Positions 9,801 to 17,752 of a stretch of 64,000 nucleotides of DNA are shown piece after piece (position 1 is the first letter of the stretch; the number at the start of each line of letters is the position of its first letter). Source of the stretch: Sediminicola arcticus. GTDB lineage: Bacteria > Bacteroidota > Bacteroidia > Flavobacteriales > Flavobacteriaceae. Where the stretch lies: the NCBI RefSeq assembly GCF_040566695.1, contig NZ_JBEXAE010000002.1, forward strand, positions 62,001 to 126,000, written 5' to 3'. The notes beneath the pieces are model-generated. The model was not told the DNA's origin. It ran no database searches and saw nothing but the letters and a program-made list of their open reading frames with translations. Both the position numbers and the translations under genes were made by a program.

Positions 9801-10011
9801 GAGTTTGGCCGGTAGATCCTTGTATGGAATATTTCCCATCAAAATCTGTCTGTGTACCGTTAGTGGTACCTACTACAACAATGTTGACTCCTGGTAAGGG
9901 TAGACCGTCTTGATCCGTCACCGTACCGGAAATCGTTTTTTGTTGTGCAAAAGTCAAATGCACAACAAACGCCAATAGTAGCGTTAAGATTCCATTTAGT
10001 TTTGTTCTCAT
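6805..10011 (-). CDS. SusC/RagA-family TonB-linked outer membrane transporter
   Basis: A 1068-residue TonB-dependent channel partnered with the SusD lipoprotein. After a signal peptide ending TFAQQ comes a carboxypeptidase-D-like beta-sandwich (GTVTDQDGLPLPGVNI, about 29-100). Then come the TonB-box-like EEVVVTAQG and a plug domain (KASGVLINAASGVSGSATN, RGFTSISGSNQPLFIVDGVP), followed by the 22-strand barrel. The C terminus RYGMSIKATF ends in Phe, as needed for barrel assembly. Aromatic and Asn/Asp-rich barrel loops are typical. It is the first gene of the operon and is transcribed divergently from the ribosomal cluster. The substrate is unassigned. Confidence 0.93.
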   Translation of the reverse strand: MRTKLNGILTLLLAFVVHLTFAQQKTISGTVTDQDGLPLPGVNIVVVGTTNGTQTDFDGKYSIQGSTGQTLLFTYIGQKQVRMDIGASNTLNVQMAEDAQALEEVVVTAQGIKREKKSLGYAVASIGSEQLEQKAEGDVGRALNGKASGVLINAASGVSGSATNIIIRGFTSISGSNQPLFIVDGVPFSSDTNAQGSAIDGNVGSSRFLDLDPNSIADVSILKGLAAANLYGTAGRNGVILITTKAGSSGASRAKSEITVTSSMFFNEISTLPDYQDQYGNGFDQAYGAFFSNWGPDFNIPNANSFGASYRGVSPEGVIQIRHPYSVNSGVRAAFPEFNDAVYDYKPYNGVKDFFRTGTVTNNSINASGGSEDGKISYNASASNLRDVGFTPGNKLQRTNISVGGRAELSNNFTVNGTLNFSKNDVKSPPIAASTGNGAFGDGASIFGHLFFTPRSIDLMGLPFQSPIDGRSVYYRGGNDIQNPRWTAANSFANQTTNRVFGSSQATYKFNDKINVFWRTGLDFYTERNEIGQNKGGAEGFIQGRYQTYDNRNTIWDHTLQFNGSFLLSEKLDMNVNLGATSRRTEFSRQGVTSDQQSIFNVFRHFNFSTQAPVQYDEIQNIVGVYAQTEFGYDNFAYLTLAARNDWVSNFVENSIFYPSASISILPTALIDGLQSQNGLNFLKLRAGYGASAGFFGGYPVAVTGTLNTREFLKDGTLVPSVRVDDELANPGLKPELLKEIEFGVESRLLGNRVSLDVSVYKKNTTDLISNRPLDPATGYTSTVTNIGEVQVKGIEADLGVTLFRNEKQGGFNWNVNANFTADESTVIDLGQDTDNINIGGLFSDLSNFAVPGRPFGVILGSRVLRDDNGNKVVASTGSYVEENGLFEIGDPNADWRLNVSNGFRFKNFNFNFDISYRHGGDVYANTISALVGRGLTTDTQDRVSTFILPGVKQDGGVNDIQINNSDYYFSNVAFGPSELQVYDGSTIRLREISLGYSIPKKSLEKTPFGSLSITLSGQNLWFKGINVPEGTNFDPENLGVGVGNALGFDFINSPGSQRYGMSIKATF

Positions 10012-10345
10012 TTTTAAATTATTTGAATTAGCTGAGTGCTAAAATCCTAAATTCATGTTAATAAACCAAACTAATTTTAATAAATATTTAAGATTTCTTT
10101 AATACTCTTTATTGTGTAAATTCTATAACGACCACTATTATTTGTGGGGTTTCCATAGTTGACGGACGCTGTGTGATGCTATAAAGAGAAATAGAAACAC
10201 AATTCTTTTAACATTTGATATATGTCAAGTAGTCTTTGGTAAATTTTTAATCTGATATATGGCGTATTTTTTGCCTTCGTTTGGGGTGTTTGATTGAAGC
10301 TCTTTTGTCTTTTTAAAAAAAACATTGGAAATTAATGCTTTAGAA
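10012..10345. other. Intergenic control region between susC and rpsL
   Basis: A divergent spacer with no ORF or structural RNA that I can recognise. It must hold the susC promoter. The best minus-strand candidate, TTAGTTTG near 10067-10074, lacks the A at position 2 of the -7 consensus and has no -33 partner, so I do not call it. A small inverted element is not evident. Confidence 0.5.
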
Positions 10346-10376
10346 TTTGAATTATTGGTAATAATTACTACATTTG
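10346..10376 (+). promoter_or_regulatory. Consensus promoter of the rpsL ribosomal operon
   Basis: TTTG (10346-10349), exactly 19 nt, then TACATTTG (10369-10376) is a perfect match to the Bacteroidota primary-sigma consensus TTTG-N19-TAnnTTTG. Transcription should begin about 10382, giving a leader of roughly 40 nt before the rpsL ATG at 10421. Confidence 0.88.
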
Positions 10377-10420
10377 CCAGCCCTTAAAAGAGGGTAAGTT
10401 TTATACATATAATATATAGT

Positions 10421-10795
10421 ATGCCAACAATTTCACAATTAGTACGAAAAGGAAGGGCCACAATTACTAAGAAGAGTAAATCGGCTGCTTTGGATTCGTG
10501 TCCACAGAGAAGAGGGGTTTGTACTCGTGTTTACACTACAACACCAAAGAAACCAAATTCTGCAATGCGTAAAGTTGCAAGGGTTAGGTTGACCAATGGT
10601 AAAGAGGTGAACGCCTACATCCCTGGAGAAGGACACAATCTTCAAGAGCACTCGATAGTATTAGTAAGAGGCGGAAGAGTAAAGGATTTGCCAGGTGTTA
10701 GATACCACATTGTTAGAGGTGCTTTGGATACAGCAGGTGTTGCTGGAAGAACCCAACGTAGATCTAAATATGGAGCTAAACGACCTAAGAAGTAA
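10421..10795 (+). CDS. rpsL: 30S ribosomal protein S12
   Basis: The decoding-centre protein S12 has 124 residues, the standard length. The decoding loop TTTPKKPNSA (39-48) has Lys43, and GGRVKDLPG has Lys88 with the Asp89 that is methylthiolated in many bacteria. Both lysines are wild type, so no streptomycin-resistance substitution is visible at these sites. It is the first gene of the str-like cluster, behind the consensus promoter, with a 23-nt gap to rpsG. Confidence 0.98.
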   Translation: MPTISQLVRKGRATITKKSKSAALDSCPQRRGVCTRVYTTTPKKPNSAMRKVARVRLTNGKEVNAYIPGEGHNLQEHSIVLVRGGRVKDLPGVRYHIVRGALDTAGVAGRTQRRSKYGAKRPKK

Positions 10796-10818
10796 TTAAA
10801 TCTTTTTAAAGAGAAGAC

Positions 10819-11295
10819 ATGAGAAAAAAACAGGCCAAAAAAAGACCGTTATTGCCAGATCCAAGGTTTAACGACCAGTTAGTAACTAGGTTCGTAAACA
10901 TGATGATGTGGGATGGTAAGAAGTCTATCGCTTTTAAAGTATTCTATGATGCAATTGATATCGTAGAAGAAAAGAAGACAGATGAAGAGAAAACTGCACT
11001 TGAGTTGTGGAAAGATGCGTTGTCTAATGTTATGCCTCACGTAGAGGTTAGAAGTAGAAGGGTAGGAGGGGCAACTTTCCAAATCCCAATGCAAATTAGA
11101 CCGGACCGTAAGATTTCTACTGCTATGAAGTGGTTGATCAGCTATTCACGCAAGCGTAACGAAAAAGCAATGTCTCAAAAATTAGCCGGTGAGATTTTAG
11201 CCGCTGCTAAAGAAGAGGGTGCTGCAGTTAAGAAAAGAACAGATACCCATAAAATGGCAGAGGCTAATAAAGCATTCTCCCACTTTAGATTTTAA
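10819..11295 (+). CDS. rpsG: 30S ribosomal protein S7
   Basis: S7 nucleates the 30S head and contacts the E-site tRNA. Its 158 residues include PDPRFNDQLVTRFVNMMM near the N terminus and VEVRSRRVGGATFQIPMQIR, the conserved beta-hairpin region. The C terminus RKRTDTHKMAEANKAFSHFRF matches the usual tRNA-contacting tail. It sits between rpsL and fusA (11-nt gap), the classical str order. Confidence 0.97.
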   Translation: MRKKQAKKRPLLPDPRFNDQLVTRFVNMMMWDGKKSIAFKVFYDAIDIVEEKKTDEEKTALELWKDALSNVMPHVEVRSRRVGGATFQIPMQIRPDRKISTAMKWLISYSRKRNEKAMSQKLAGEILAAAKEEGAAVKKRTDTHKMAEANKAFSHFRF

Positions 11296-11306
11296 TTAAT
11301 AGAGAA

Positions 11307-13439
11307 ATGGCTAGAGATTTAAAATTAACAAGAAATATAGGTATTGCTGCTCATATCGATGCGGGTAAGACAACTACGACAGAGCGTATCTTGTTTTACA
11401 CTGGTGTGAGTCATAAAATAGGTGAGGTTCATGATGGTGCTGCTACTATGGACTGGATGGAACAAGAACAAGAGCGTGGAATTACCATTACTTCTGCTGC
11501 TACTACCTGTGAGTGGGTTTTTCCAATGGAAAATGCCCTGCCAACCGAAGATGCACAATCTTACCACTTTAATATTATAGATACTCCTGGTCACGTTGAT
11601 TTTACGGTTGAAGTAAATCGTTCATTACGTGTATTGGATGGGTTGGTTTTCTTGTTTAGTGCAGTTGATGGCGTTGAGCCTCAGTCTGAGACTAACTGGA
11701 GATTGGCCGATAATTACAAAGTTCCACGTATCGGTTTCGTTAATAAAATGGACCGTCAGGGAGCTGATTTCTTGATGGTTAACAGGCAGGTTAAGGAGAT
11801 GTTGGGATCAAAAGCGGTGCCAATTGTTTTGCCTATCGGAGACGAGGAAAACTTTAAGGGTATCGTGGATTTGGTGAAAAATAGAGCTATCGTTTGGCAT
11901 GATGAAAATTTTGGGGCAACTTTTGATGTAGTTGCGATACCAGAAGACATGAAGGCTGAAGTTAAGGAGTTTAGAGCAGCTTTGATTGAAGCTGTTGCTG
12001 AATATGATGAGACCCTAATGGAAAAGTTCTTCGAGGATGAAGATTCTATTACAGAAGATGAGGTTCACGCTGCTCTAAGAGCTGCTGTTATGGATATGAG
12101 TATCATACCTATGATCTGTGGATCTTCATTTAAAAATAAAGGTGTTCAGTTTTTATTGGACGCTGTATGTAGATATTTACCTTCTCCTATGGATAAGGAT
12201 GATATCGTAGGTATGAACCCAGATACTGAGAAAGAAGTTTCTCGTAAGCCATCTGTAAAGGAACCATTTGCTGCTTTGGCTTTTAAAATTGCTACCGATC
12301 CTTTTGTAGGACGTTTAGCTTTCTTTAGAGTGTATTCTGGTCGTTTGGATGCCGGTTCTTATATATTGAACAATAGATCAGGTAAAAAGGAACGTATCTC
12401 TCGTATCTATCAAATGCACTCCAACAAACAAAATGCTATCGATTTTATCGAGGCTGGTGATATTGGAGCGGCAGTTGGATTTAAAGACATCAAGACTGGT
12501 GATACTATGTCTGATGAAAAGCATCCTATCGTTTTGGAAAGTATGGATTTTCCTGATCCCGTTATCGGTATCGCGGTTGAACCAAAAACCAAAGCGGATG
12601 TTGATAAGTTAGGTATGGCTTTGTCTAAACTAGCTGAAGAAGATCCAACCTTTCAGGTTAAAACTGATGAAGCATCAGGGCAGACTATCATATCTGGTAT
12701 GGGTGAACTTCACTTGGATATTATTGTAGACCGTCTTAGACGTGAGTTTAAGGTAGAGGTAAACCAAGGCGAGCCTCAAGTTGAATATAAAGAGTCTTTA
12801 ACTAGGACTGCATCGCATAGAGAAACTTATAAAAAGCAATCTGGTGGTCGTGGTAAATTTGGAGATATTGTATTTGAAATGGGACCTGCTGATGAGGATT
12901 TCGTAGGATCTGGTCTACAGTTTGTAGATCAAATTAAAGGGGGTCGAATTCCAAAGGAATTTATACCATCGATAGAAAAAGGATTTGCAGCAGCAATGCA
13001 AAGTGGTCCGTTAGCGGGCTATGAAATGGACACGATGAAAGTTGTATTAAAGGATGGTTCCTTTCATGCAGTAGATTCAGATGCACTTTCGTTTGAGTTA
13101 GCCGCTAAAATGGGATACAAAGCTGCGGGTAAAGCTGCGGGTGCTATTATCATGGAGCCTATAATGAAAATGGAAGTATTGACCCCAGAAGAAAACATGG
13201 GTGATATTGTTGGTGACCTTAACCGTAGAAGGGGAACAGTTACCAATATGGATGATAGAGCTGGTGCAAAAGTCGTAAAAGGTATGGTACCGCTTTCAGA
13301 AATGTTTGGTTATGTAACCTCATTGAGGACCTTGTCTTCAGGTAGAGCTACATCAACAATGGAGTTTTCGCATTATGCAGAAACACCATCGAGTATATCA
13401 GAAGAAGTAATTAAAAAAGCTAAAGGGGTAACCTCTTAA
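11307..13439 (+). CDS. fusA: Elongation factor G
   Basis: The translocation GTPase EF-G, 710 residues. G1 is AHIDAGKTT (about 15-23), the switch I region includes ERGITITSAATTCEW, G3 is DTPGHVDF (about 92-99) and G4 NKMDR. Domain IV carries GRGKFGDIVFEM, and the C terminus holds the domain V segment MFGYVTSLRTLSSGRATSTMEF. It lies in the str cluster, but no tuf gene follows; instead rpsJ begins 11 nt downstream. Canonical EF-G is the best reading, with no sign of the EF-G2 or tetracycline-resistance subfamily. Confidence 0.97.
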   Translation: MARDLKLTRNIGIAAHIDAGKTTTTERILFYTGVSHKIGEVHDGAATMDWMEQEQERGITITSAATTCEWVFPMENALPTEDAQSYHFNIIDTPGHVDFTVEVNRSLRVLDGLVFLFSAVDGVEPQSETNWRLADNYKVPRIGFVNKMDRQGADFLMVNRQVKEMLGSKAVPIVLPIGDEENFKGIVDLVKNRAIVWHDENFGATFDVVAIPEDMKAEVKEFRAALIEAVAEYDETLMEKFFEDEDSITEDEVHAALRAAVMDMSIIPMICGSSFKNKGVQFLLDAVCRYLPSPMDKDDIVGMNPDTEKEVSRKPSVKEPFAALAFKIATDPFVGRLAFFRVYSGRLDAGSYILNNRSGKKERISRIYQMHSNKQNAIDFIEAGDIGAAVGFKDIKTGDTMSDEKHPIVLESMDFPDPVIGIAVEPKTKADVDKLGMALSKLAEEDPTFQVKTDEASGQTIISGMGELHLDIIVDRLRREFKVEVNQGEPQVEYKESLTRTASHRETYKKQSGGRGKFGDIVFEMGPADEDFVGSGLQFVDQIKGGRIPKEFIPSIEKGFAAAMQSGPLAGYEMDTMKVVLKDGSFHAVDSDALSFELAAKMGYKAAGKAAGAIIMEPIMKMEVLTPEENMGDIVGDLNRRRGTVTNMDDRAGAKVVKGMVPLSEMFGYVTSLRTLSSGRATSTMEFSHYAETPSSISEEVIKKAKGVTS

Positions 13440-13450
13440 ATAATAGTAAA

Positions 13451-13756
13451 ATGAGTCAGAAAATCAGGATAAAATTGAAATCTTACGACTACAACTTGGT
13501 AGACAAATCTGCTGAGAAGATTGTTAAGACGGTAAAGACCACAGGAGCTGTTATTACAGGGCCAATTCCTTTGCCTACACATAAAAAGATATTTACTGTA
13601 TTGCGTTCTCCTCACGTAAATAAGAAATCTAGAGAACAGTTCCAATTAAGTTCTTATAAAAGACTATTGGATATCTATAGTTCTTCATCTAAAACTATTG
13701 ACGCCTTAATGAAGTTAGAGCTTCCTAGTGGTGTTGAAGTGGAGATAAAAGTATAG
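13451..13756 (+). CDS. rpsJ: 30S ribosomal protein S10
   Basis: S10 (101 residues) is part of the 30S head and the NusB/NusE antitermination partner. The sequence MSQKIRIKLKSYDYNLVDKS and the central ITGPIPLPTHKKIFTVLRSPHVNKKSREQF are textbook for the family. It is attached to fusA rather than leading directly into rplC: a hairpin terminator and a 162-nt gap separate it from the next gene. Confidence 0.98.
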   Translation: MSQKIRIKLKSYDYNLVDKSAEKIVKTVKTTGAVITGPIPLPTHKKIFTVLRSPHVNKKSREQFQLSSYKRLLDIYSSSSKTIDALMKLELPSGVEVEIKV

Positions 13757-13835
13757 TTTTATCTTATCCTCTTCCTTAGGGAGTGGGTTACATGTCCAGC
13801 GCTTTGTGCAAAGGAAAAATGGAAAAAAATAAATT

Positions 13836-13867
13836 CAGGGTTGAATTATTTTTGACCCTGTTTTTTT
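13836..13867 (+). terminator. Rho-independent terminator or attenuator between rpsJ and rplC
   Basis: The stem CAGGGT/ACCCTG (13836-13841 with 13855-13860) is followed by seven T (13861-13867). It should end or attenuate transcription from the rpsL promoter before the rplC block. Confidence 0.72.
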
Positions 13868-13885
13868 GCTACATATGTAGCAAAA
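13864..13885. repeat. Perfect 22-bp palindrome in the rplC leader
   Basis: TTTTGCTACATATGTAGCAAAA reads the same on both strands. It starts inside the terminator's T tract and ends 33 nt before rplC. It could be an operator, or an RNA stem overlapping the terminator tail. The function is unknown. Confidence 0.85.
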
Positions 13886-13918
13886 CACAAATAAGTTAAT
13901 AATTAATAATTAGTAAAT

Positions 13919-14536
13919 ATGTCTGGGTTAATAGGTAGAAAAATCGGCATGACCAGCATTTTCGATGAAAATGGAAAGAACATTCCATGTACAGTAATCG
14001 AAGCTGGACCATGCGTAGTTACCCAAGTCAGAACCTTAGAGGTTGACGGGTACAGTTCCCTTCAGCTTGGTTTCGATGACAAGGCGGAAAAACGTGCGAA
14101 TAAGGCCGAAACAGGTCATTTCAAAAAAGCAGGTTCTACTCCTAAGAAGAAAGTCGTTGAGTTCCGAGATTTTGAAGGAGAATACAAATTAGGTGACACT
14201 TTAGGTGTAGATCTTTTTGTAGAAGGAGAATTTGTAGATGTAATTGGTACATCTAAAGGAAAAGGATTTCAAGGTGTTGTTAAAAGACATGGCTTTGCAG
14301 GTGTTGGTCAGGCAACTCACGGTCAGCACAACAGACTAAGAGCTCCAGGTTCTATTGGTGCGGCTTCATATCCAGCGAGAGTATTCAAAGGAATGAAAAT
14401 GGCAGGTAGAATGGGAAATGATAGGGTTACAGTTGAAAACCTTAGAGTTGTTAAAATAGTTCCAGAGAAAAACCTTATTGTAATTAAAGGTGCAGTTCCT
14501 GGTCATAAGAACGCTTACGTAACTATTCAGAAGTAA
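13919..14536 (+). CDS. rplC: 50S ribosomal protein L3
   Basis: L3 (205 residues) starts large-subunit assembly. It opens MSGLIGRKIGMTSIF and contains the loop KRHGFAGVGQATHGQHNRLR that reaches toward the peptidyl transferase centre. The methylatable Gln lies in that loop. It is the first gene of the S10-type block here and follows a terminator/palindrome leader. Its TAA shares one base with the rplD ATG (TAATG), implying translational coupling. Confidence 0.97.
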   Translation: MSGLIGRKIGMTSIFDENGKNIPCTVIEAGPCVVTQVRTLEVDGYSSLQLGFDDKAEKRANKAETGHFKKAGSTPKKKVVEFRDFEGEYKLGDTLGVDLFVEGEFVDVIGTSKGKGFQGVVKRHGFAGVGQATHGQHNRLRAPGSIGAASYPARVFKGMKMAGRMGNDRVTVENLRVVKIVPEKNLIVIKGAVPGHKNAYVTIQK

Positions 14537-15165
14537 TGAAAGTAGCAGTTTTAGATATCACAGGAAAAGAAACAGGCAGAAACGTTGAGCTTTCTGATAG
14601 TGTTTTCGGAATAGAGCCTAATAACCACGCTGTATACTTAGATGTAAAGCAGTATTTAGCGCATCAGAGACAAGGTACCCATAAATCAAAGGAAAGAGCT
14701 GAGATTTCTGGTAGTACAAGAAAAATAAAGAAGCAAAAAGGTACTGGTACCGCTCGTGCGGGTAGTATTAAATCTCCTGTTTTTAGGGGAGGTGGACGTA
14801 TTTTTGGACCAAGACCTAAAGATTACACTCAAAAATTAAATAAGAACCTGAAACGTCTTGCAAGAAAATCGGCTTTGAGTATTAAGTCAAAAGAGCAAGC
14901 CATATTTGTGGTGGAGGATTTTAATTTTGAGGCGCCAAAAACAAAAGAATTCAAGGAAGTTTTGAAGTCATTGGGATTGGAAAATAAAAAATCTTTATTT
15001 GTGTTGGGCGATTCAAATAATAATGTATATTTGTCGTCACGCAATTTAAAGCGTTCCGAGGTCGTAATCAACTCAGAATTAAGTACTTACAAAATATTAA
15101 ATGCTGGTAGCATTGTCTTAATGGAAGGTGCTTTAGAAGGAATTGAATCGAACTTAACTAAATAA
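14536..15165 (+). CDS. rplD: 50S ribosomal protein L4
   Basis: L4 (209 residues) lines the exit tunnel with a long loop, visible as RKIKKQKGTGTARAGSIKSP and GGGRIFGPRPKDY (about 64-100). In several phyla L4 represses its own S10 operon, which makes the structured rplC leader a candidate target here. It overlaps rplC by one base and precedes rplW by 7 nt. Confidence 0.97.
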   Translation: MKVAVLDITGKETGRNVELSDSVFGIEPNNHAVYLDVKQYLAHQRQGTHKSKERAEISGSTRKIKKQKGTGTARAGSIKSPVFRGGGRIFGPRPKDYTQKLNKNLKRLARKSALSIKSKEQAIFVVEDFNFEAPKTKEFKEVLKSLGLENKKSLFVLGDSNNNVYLSSRNLKRSEVVINSELSTYKILNAGSIVLMEGALEGIESNLTK

Positions 15166-15172
15166 GAGAGAC

Positions 15173-15463
15173 ATGAGTGTGTTGATAAAGCCAATAATTA
15201 CGGAAAAAATGACCGCGGACAGCGAGTTGTACAATCGTTATGGTTTCATTGTTGACCCAAGTGCCAATAAGCTTCAGATTAAGAAAGCTGTTGAAACTAC
15301 TTATGGGGTATCTGTGGAAAAGGTTCGTACAATGAATTACGGGCCCAAACGTAAATCTCGTTACACAAAAACCGGCGTACAGCACGGTAAAACAAATGCT
15401 TATAAAAAAGCGATTGTTGATGTAGCGGATGGAGAGGCAATTGATTTTTACAATAATCTATAA
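15173..15463 (+). CDS. rplW: 50S ribosomal protein L23
   Basis: L23 (96 residues) sits at the tunnel exit and docks SRP and trigger factor. It opens VLIKPIITEKMTADSE, and the central NKLQIKKAVETTYGVSVEKVRTMN is the conserved fold. The basic loop KRKSRYTKTGVQHGK is present. It is tightly packed between rplD and rplB. Confidence 0.97.
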   Translation: MSVLIKPIITEKMTADSELYNRYGFIVDPSANKLQIKKAVETTYGVSVEKVRTMNYGPKRKSRYTKTGVQHGKTNAYKKAIVDVADGEAIDFYNNL

Positions 15464-15472
15464 AGACAAAAA

Positions 15473-16297
15473 ATGTCAGTTAGAAAATTAAAACCAATCA
15501 CTCCAGGACAGCGATTTAGAGTAGTAAACGGGTTTGACGCCATTACTACTGATAAGCCGGAGAAGAGTTTACTCGCTCCGTTAAAAAAGTCCGGAGGTAG
15601 AAACAGTCAAGGAAAAATGACCATACGCCAGAAAGGTGGAGGTCATAAAAGAAGGTATCGTGTTATCGATTTCAAGAGAGAGAAGCAGGGAATTGTTGCA
15701 ACTGTTGATTCGATTCAGTACGATCCTAACAGAACAGCCTTTATCGCATTGTTGAATTATGCAGATGGTGAAAAAAGGTATGTTGTTGCCCAGAATGGGT
15801 TGCAAGTAGGTCAAGAAGTTGCTACAGGTGGTGATGTTGCTCCAGAAATTGGAAACACCTTACCTTTGAAAGCTATTCCTTTAGGTACTATTATTTCTTG
15901 TATAGAATTACGTCCAGGTCAAGGTGCTGTTATGGCTAGAAGTGCTGGAACGTTTGCTCAGTTGATGGCGAAAGACGGTAAGTTTGTTACTGTTAAGTTA
16001 CCATCAGGAGAAACTAGATTGGTTCTTTCTGAATGTTTGGCCACTATAGGTGCTGTCTCTAACTCTGACCACCAATTATTGGTGTCGGGTAAGGCAGGTA
16101 GAAGCAGATGGTTGGGTAGAAGACCAAGAACTAGGCCGGTAGCAATGAACCCCGTCGATCACCCAATGGGTGGTGGTGAAGGTAGAGCTTCGGGTGGTCA
16201 TCCAAGATCTAGAAATGGTATTCCTGCAAAAGGTTATAGAACTCGTTCTAAAACTAAGAGTACCAACAAGTATATAATAGAACGTAGAAAGAAATAA
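15473..16297 (+). CDS. rplB: 50S ribosomal protein L2
   Basis: L2 (274 residues) supports the peptidyl transferase centre. The N terminus RKLKPITPGQRFRVV, the central GNTLPLKAIPLGTIISCIEL and the C-terminal MNPVDHPMGGGEG are diagnostic. The His equivalent to E. coli His229 is kept (VDH), while the second His of the usual HPHGGG is Met here. It is in the usual place between rplW and rpsS. Confidence 0.97.
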   Translation: MSVRKLKPITPGQRFRVVNGFDAITTDKPEKSLLAPLKKSGGRNSQGKMTIRQKGGGHKRRYRVIDFKREKQGIVATVDSIQYDPNRTAFIALLNYADGEKRYVVAQNGLQVGQEVATGGDVAPEIGNTLPLKAIPLGTIISCIELRPGQGAVMARSAGTFAQLMAKDGKFVTVKLPSGETRLVLSECLATIGAVSNSDHQLLVSGKAGRSRWLGRRPRTRPVAMNPVDHPMGGGEGRASGGHPRSRNGIPAKGYRTRSKTKSTNKYIIERRKK

Positions 16298-16309
16298 AAA
16301 GAGAAAGAA

Positions 16310-16588
16310 ATGGCACGTTCACTAAAGAAAGGACCTTACGTTCACTATAGTCTAGACAAGAAGATTCAAGATAATGTGGTATCTGGAAAGAAATCAGTTA
16401 TAAAAACTTGGTCTAGAGCTTCAATGATAACACCAGATTTCGTTGGTCAAACCATAGCGGTACATAATGGGAAGCAATTTGTTCCTGTATTTGTAACTGA
16501 AAACATGGTTGGTCACAAATTGGGAGAATTTTCACCTACAAGATCTTTTAGAGGTCATGGTGGTACTAAGAATAAAGGTAAAAAGTAA
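16310..16588 (+). CDS. rpsS: 30S ribosomal protein S19
   Basis: S19 (92 residues) lies in the 30S head near the A-site finger. It opens MARSLKKGPYVHYSLDKK and has the core VGQTIAVHNGKQFVPV and GHKLGEFSPTRSFRGHG. Three nucleotides separate it from rplV. Confidence 0.97.
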   Translation: MARSLKKGPYVHYSLDKKIQDNVVSGKKSVIKTWSRASMITPDFVGQTIAVHNGKQFVPVFVTENMVGHKLGEFSPTRSFRGHGGTKNKGKK

Positions 16589-16591
16589 GCT

Positions 16592-16999
16592 ATGGGAGTT
16601 CGAAAAAGACAAATGGCCGAAAGAATAAAGGCAGAGAAAAAGCAAGTTGCATTTGCGAAACTAAATAATTGCCCTACATCACCAAGGAAGATGCGTTTAG
16701 TAGCTGATTTGGTAAGGGGAGTTCAGGTTGAAAAAGCTCTCGCTATTTTAAAATTCAACCAGAAGGAAGCTTCTAAGAGATTGGAGACATTATTGTTATC
16801 TGCTATTGCAAACTGGCAAGCCAAAAACGAAGAAGCGAGTATAGAAGATGCGGACCTTATTGTAAAAGAGGTACGAGTTGATGGAGGAAGTATGTTGAAA
16901 CGACTTAGACCTGCACCACAAGGAAGAGCGCATCGAATTAGAAAACGTTCCAACCACGTAACAATGGTATTGGAGTCTAACAATAACACACAAAGCTAG
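16592..16999 (+). CDS. rplV: 50S ribosomal protein L22
   Basis: L22 (135 residues) has a beta-hairpin that lines the exit tunnel. The family core ISPRKMRLVADLVRG appears as CPTSPRKMRLVADLVRG, and the hairpin tip region is MLKRLRPAPQGRAHRIRKR. A roughly 17-residue N-terminal extension precedes the core. It lies between rpsS and rpsC in the canonical order. Confidence 0.96.
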   Translation: MGVRKRQMAERIKAEKKQVAFAKLNNCPTSPRKMRLVADLVRGVQVEKALAILKFNQKEASKRLETLLLSAIANWQAKNEEASIEDADLIVKEVRVDGGSMLKRLRPAPQGRAHRIRKRSNHVTMVLESNNNTQS

Positions 17000-17009
17000 A
17001 GCATTTAGT

Positions 17010-17732
17010 ATGGGACAGAAAACAAATCCAATCGGGAATCGTCTAGGTATTATCAGAGGATGGGAATCTAACTGGTACGGTGGAAACGACTACGGAGATA
17101 AGTTGGCCGAAGACGATAAGATAAGAAAATATGTTCATGCACGTTTGGCGAAAGCTAGTGTTTCTAGAGTTATTATTGAACGTACTCTTAAGCTTGTTAC
17201 TATAACCATCACAACTGCAAGACCTGGTATTATTATTGGGAAAGGTGGTCAGGAAGTAGACAAGTTAAAAGAAGAGCTTAAGAAAATTACTGACAAAGAG
17301 GTTCAAATAAATATCTTTGAGATTAAGAGACCAGAATTGGATGCCAATTTGGTTGCTGCAAGTGTTGCACGGCAGATCGAAAGTAGAATTTCTTTTAGAA
17401 GAGCTATAAAAATGGCTATCCAAGCTGCAATGAGGATGAACGCTGAGGGTATCAAAATACAGATATCTGGTCGTTTGAACGGTGCTGAAATGGCACGTTC
17501 AGAATCTTACAAGGATGGTAGAATTCCATTGTCTACATTTAGAGCTGATATAGACTATGCATTACATGAAGCACATACTACATACGGAAGATTGGGTATC
17601 AAAGTGTGGATCATGAAGGGTGAGGTTTACGGAAAGAGAGAGCTTTCTCCTTTGGTAGGAATGTCTAAAGGACAGACCGCTGGCAAAGGTGGAAAACCAG
17701 AAGGAGGAAAGAAACCACGTCGTAGAAAGTAA
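17010..17732 (+). CDS. rpsC: 30S ribosomal protein S3
   Basis: S3 (240 residues) lines the mRNA entry tunnel and helps unwind mRNA. It opens MGQKTNPIGNRLGIIRGW. The KH domain motif PGIIIGKGGQEVDKLKEEL (about 72-90) and the C-terminal GRIPLSTFRADIDYALHEA and GIKVWIMKGE are present. A basic tail (KPEGGKKPRRRK) closes it. The 20-nt gap to rplP contains A-rich sequence only. Confidence 0.97.
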   Translation: MGQKTNPIGNRLGIIRGWESNWYGGNDYGDKLAEDDKIRKYVHARLAKASVSRVIIERTLKLVTITITTARPGIIIGKGGQEVDKLKEELKKITDKEVQINIFEIKRPELDANLVAASVARQIESRISFRRAIKMAIQAAMRMNAEGIKIQISGRLNGAEMARSESYKDGRIPLSTFRADIDYALHEAHTTYGRLGIKVWIMKGEVYGKRELSPLVGMSKGQTAGKGGKPEGGKKPRRRK

Positions 17733-17752
17733 TTTTTTAAAGAAAGAAAAAA

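Noticed and set aside
10060..10080. TTAGTTTG as a susC promoter -7 box
   Set aside because: Second base differs from the consensus and no -33 element lies 17-21 nt upstream.
10012..10420. tRNA or small RNA gene in the largest spacer
   Set aside because: No cloverleaf, CCA end or stable hairpin could be traced on either strand.
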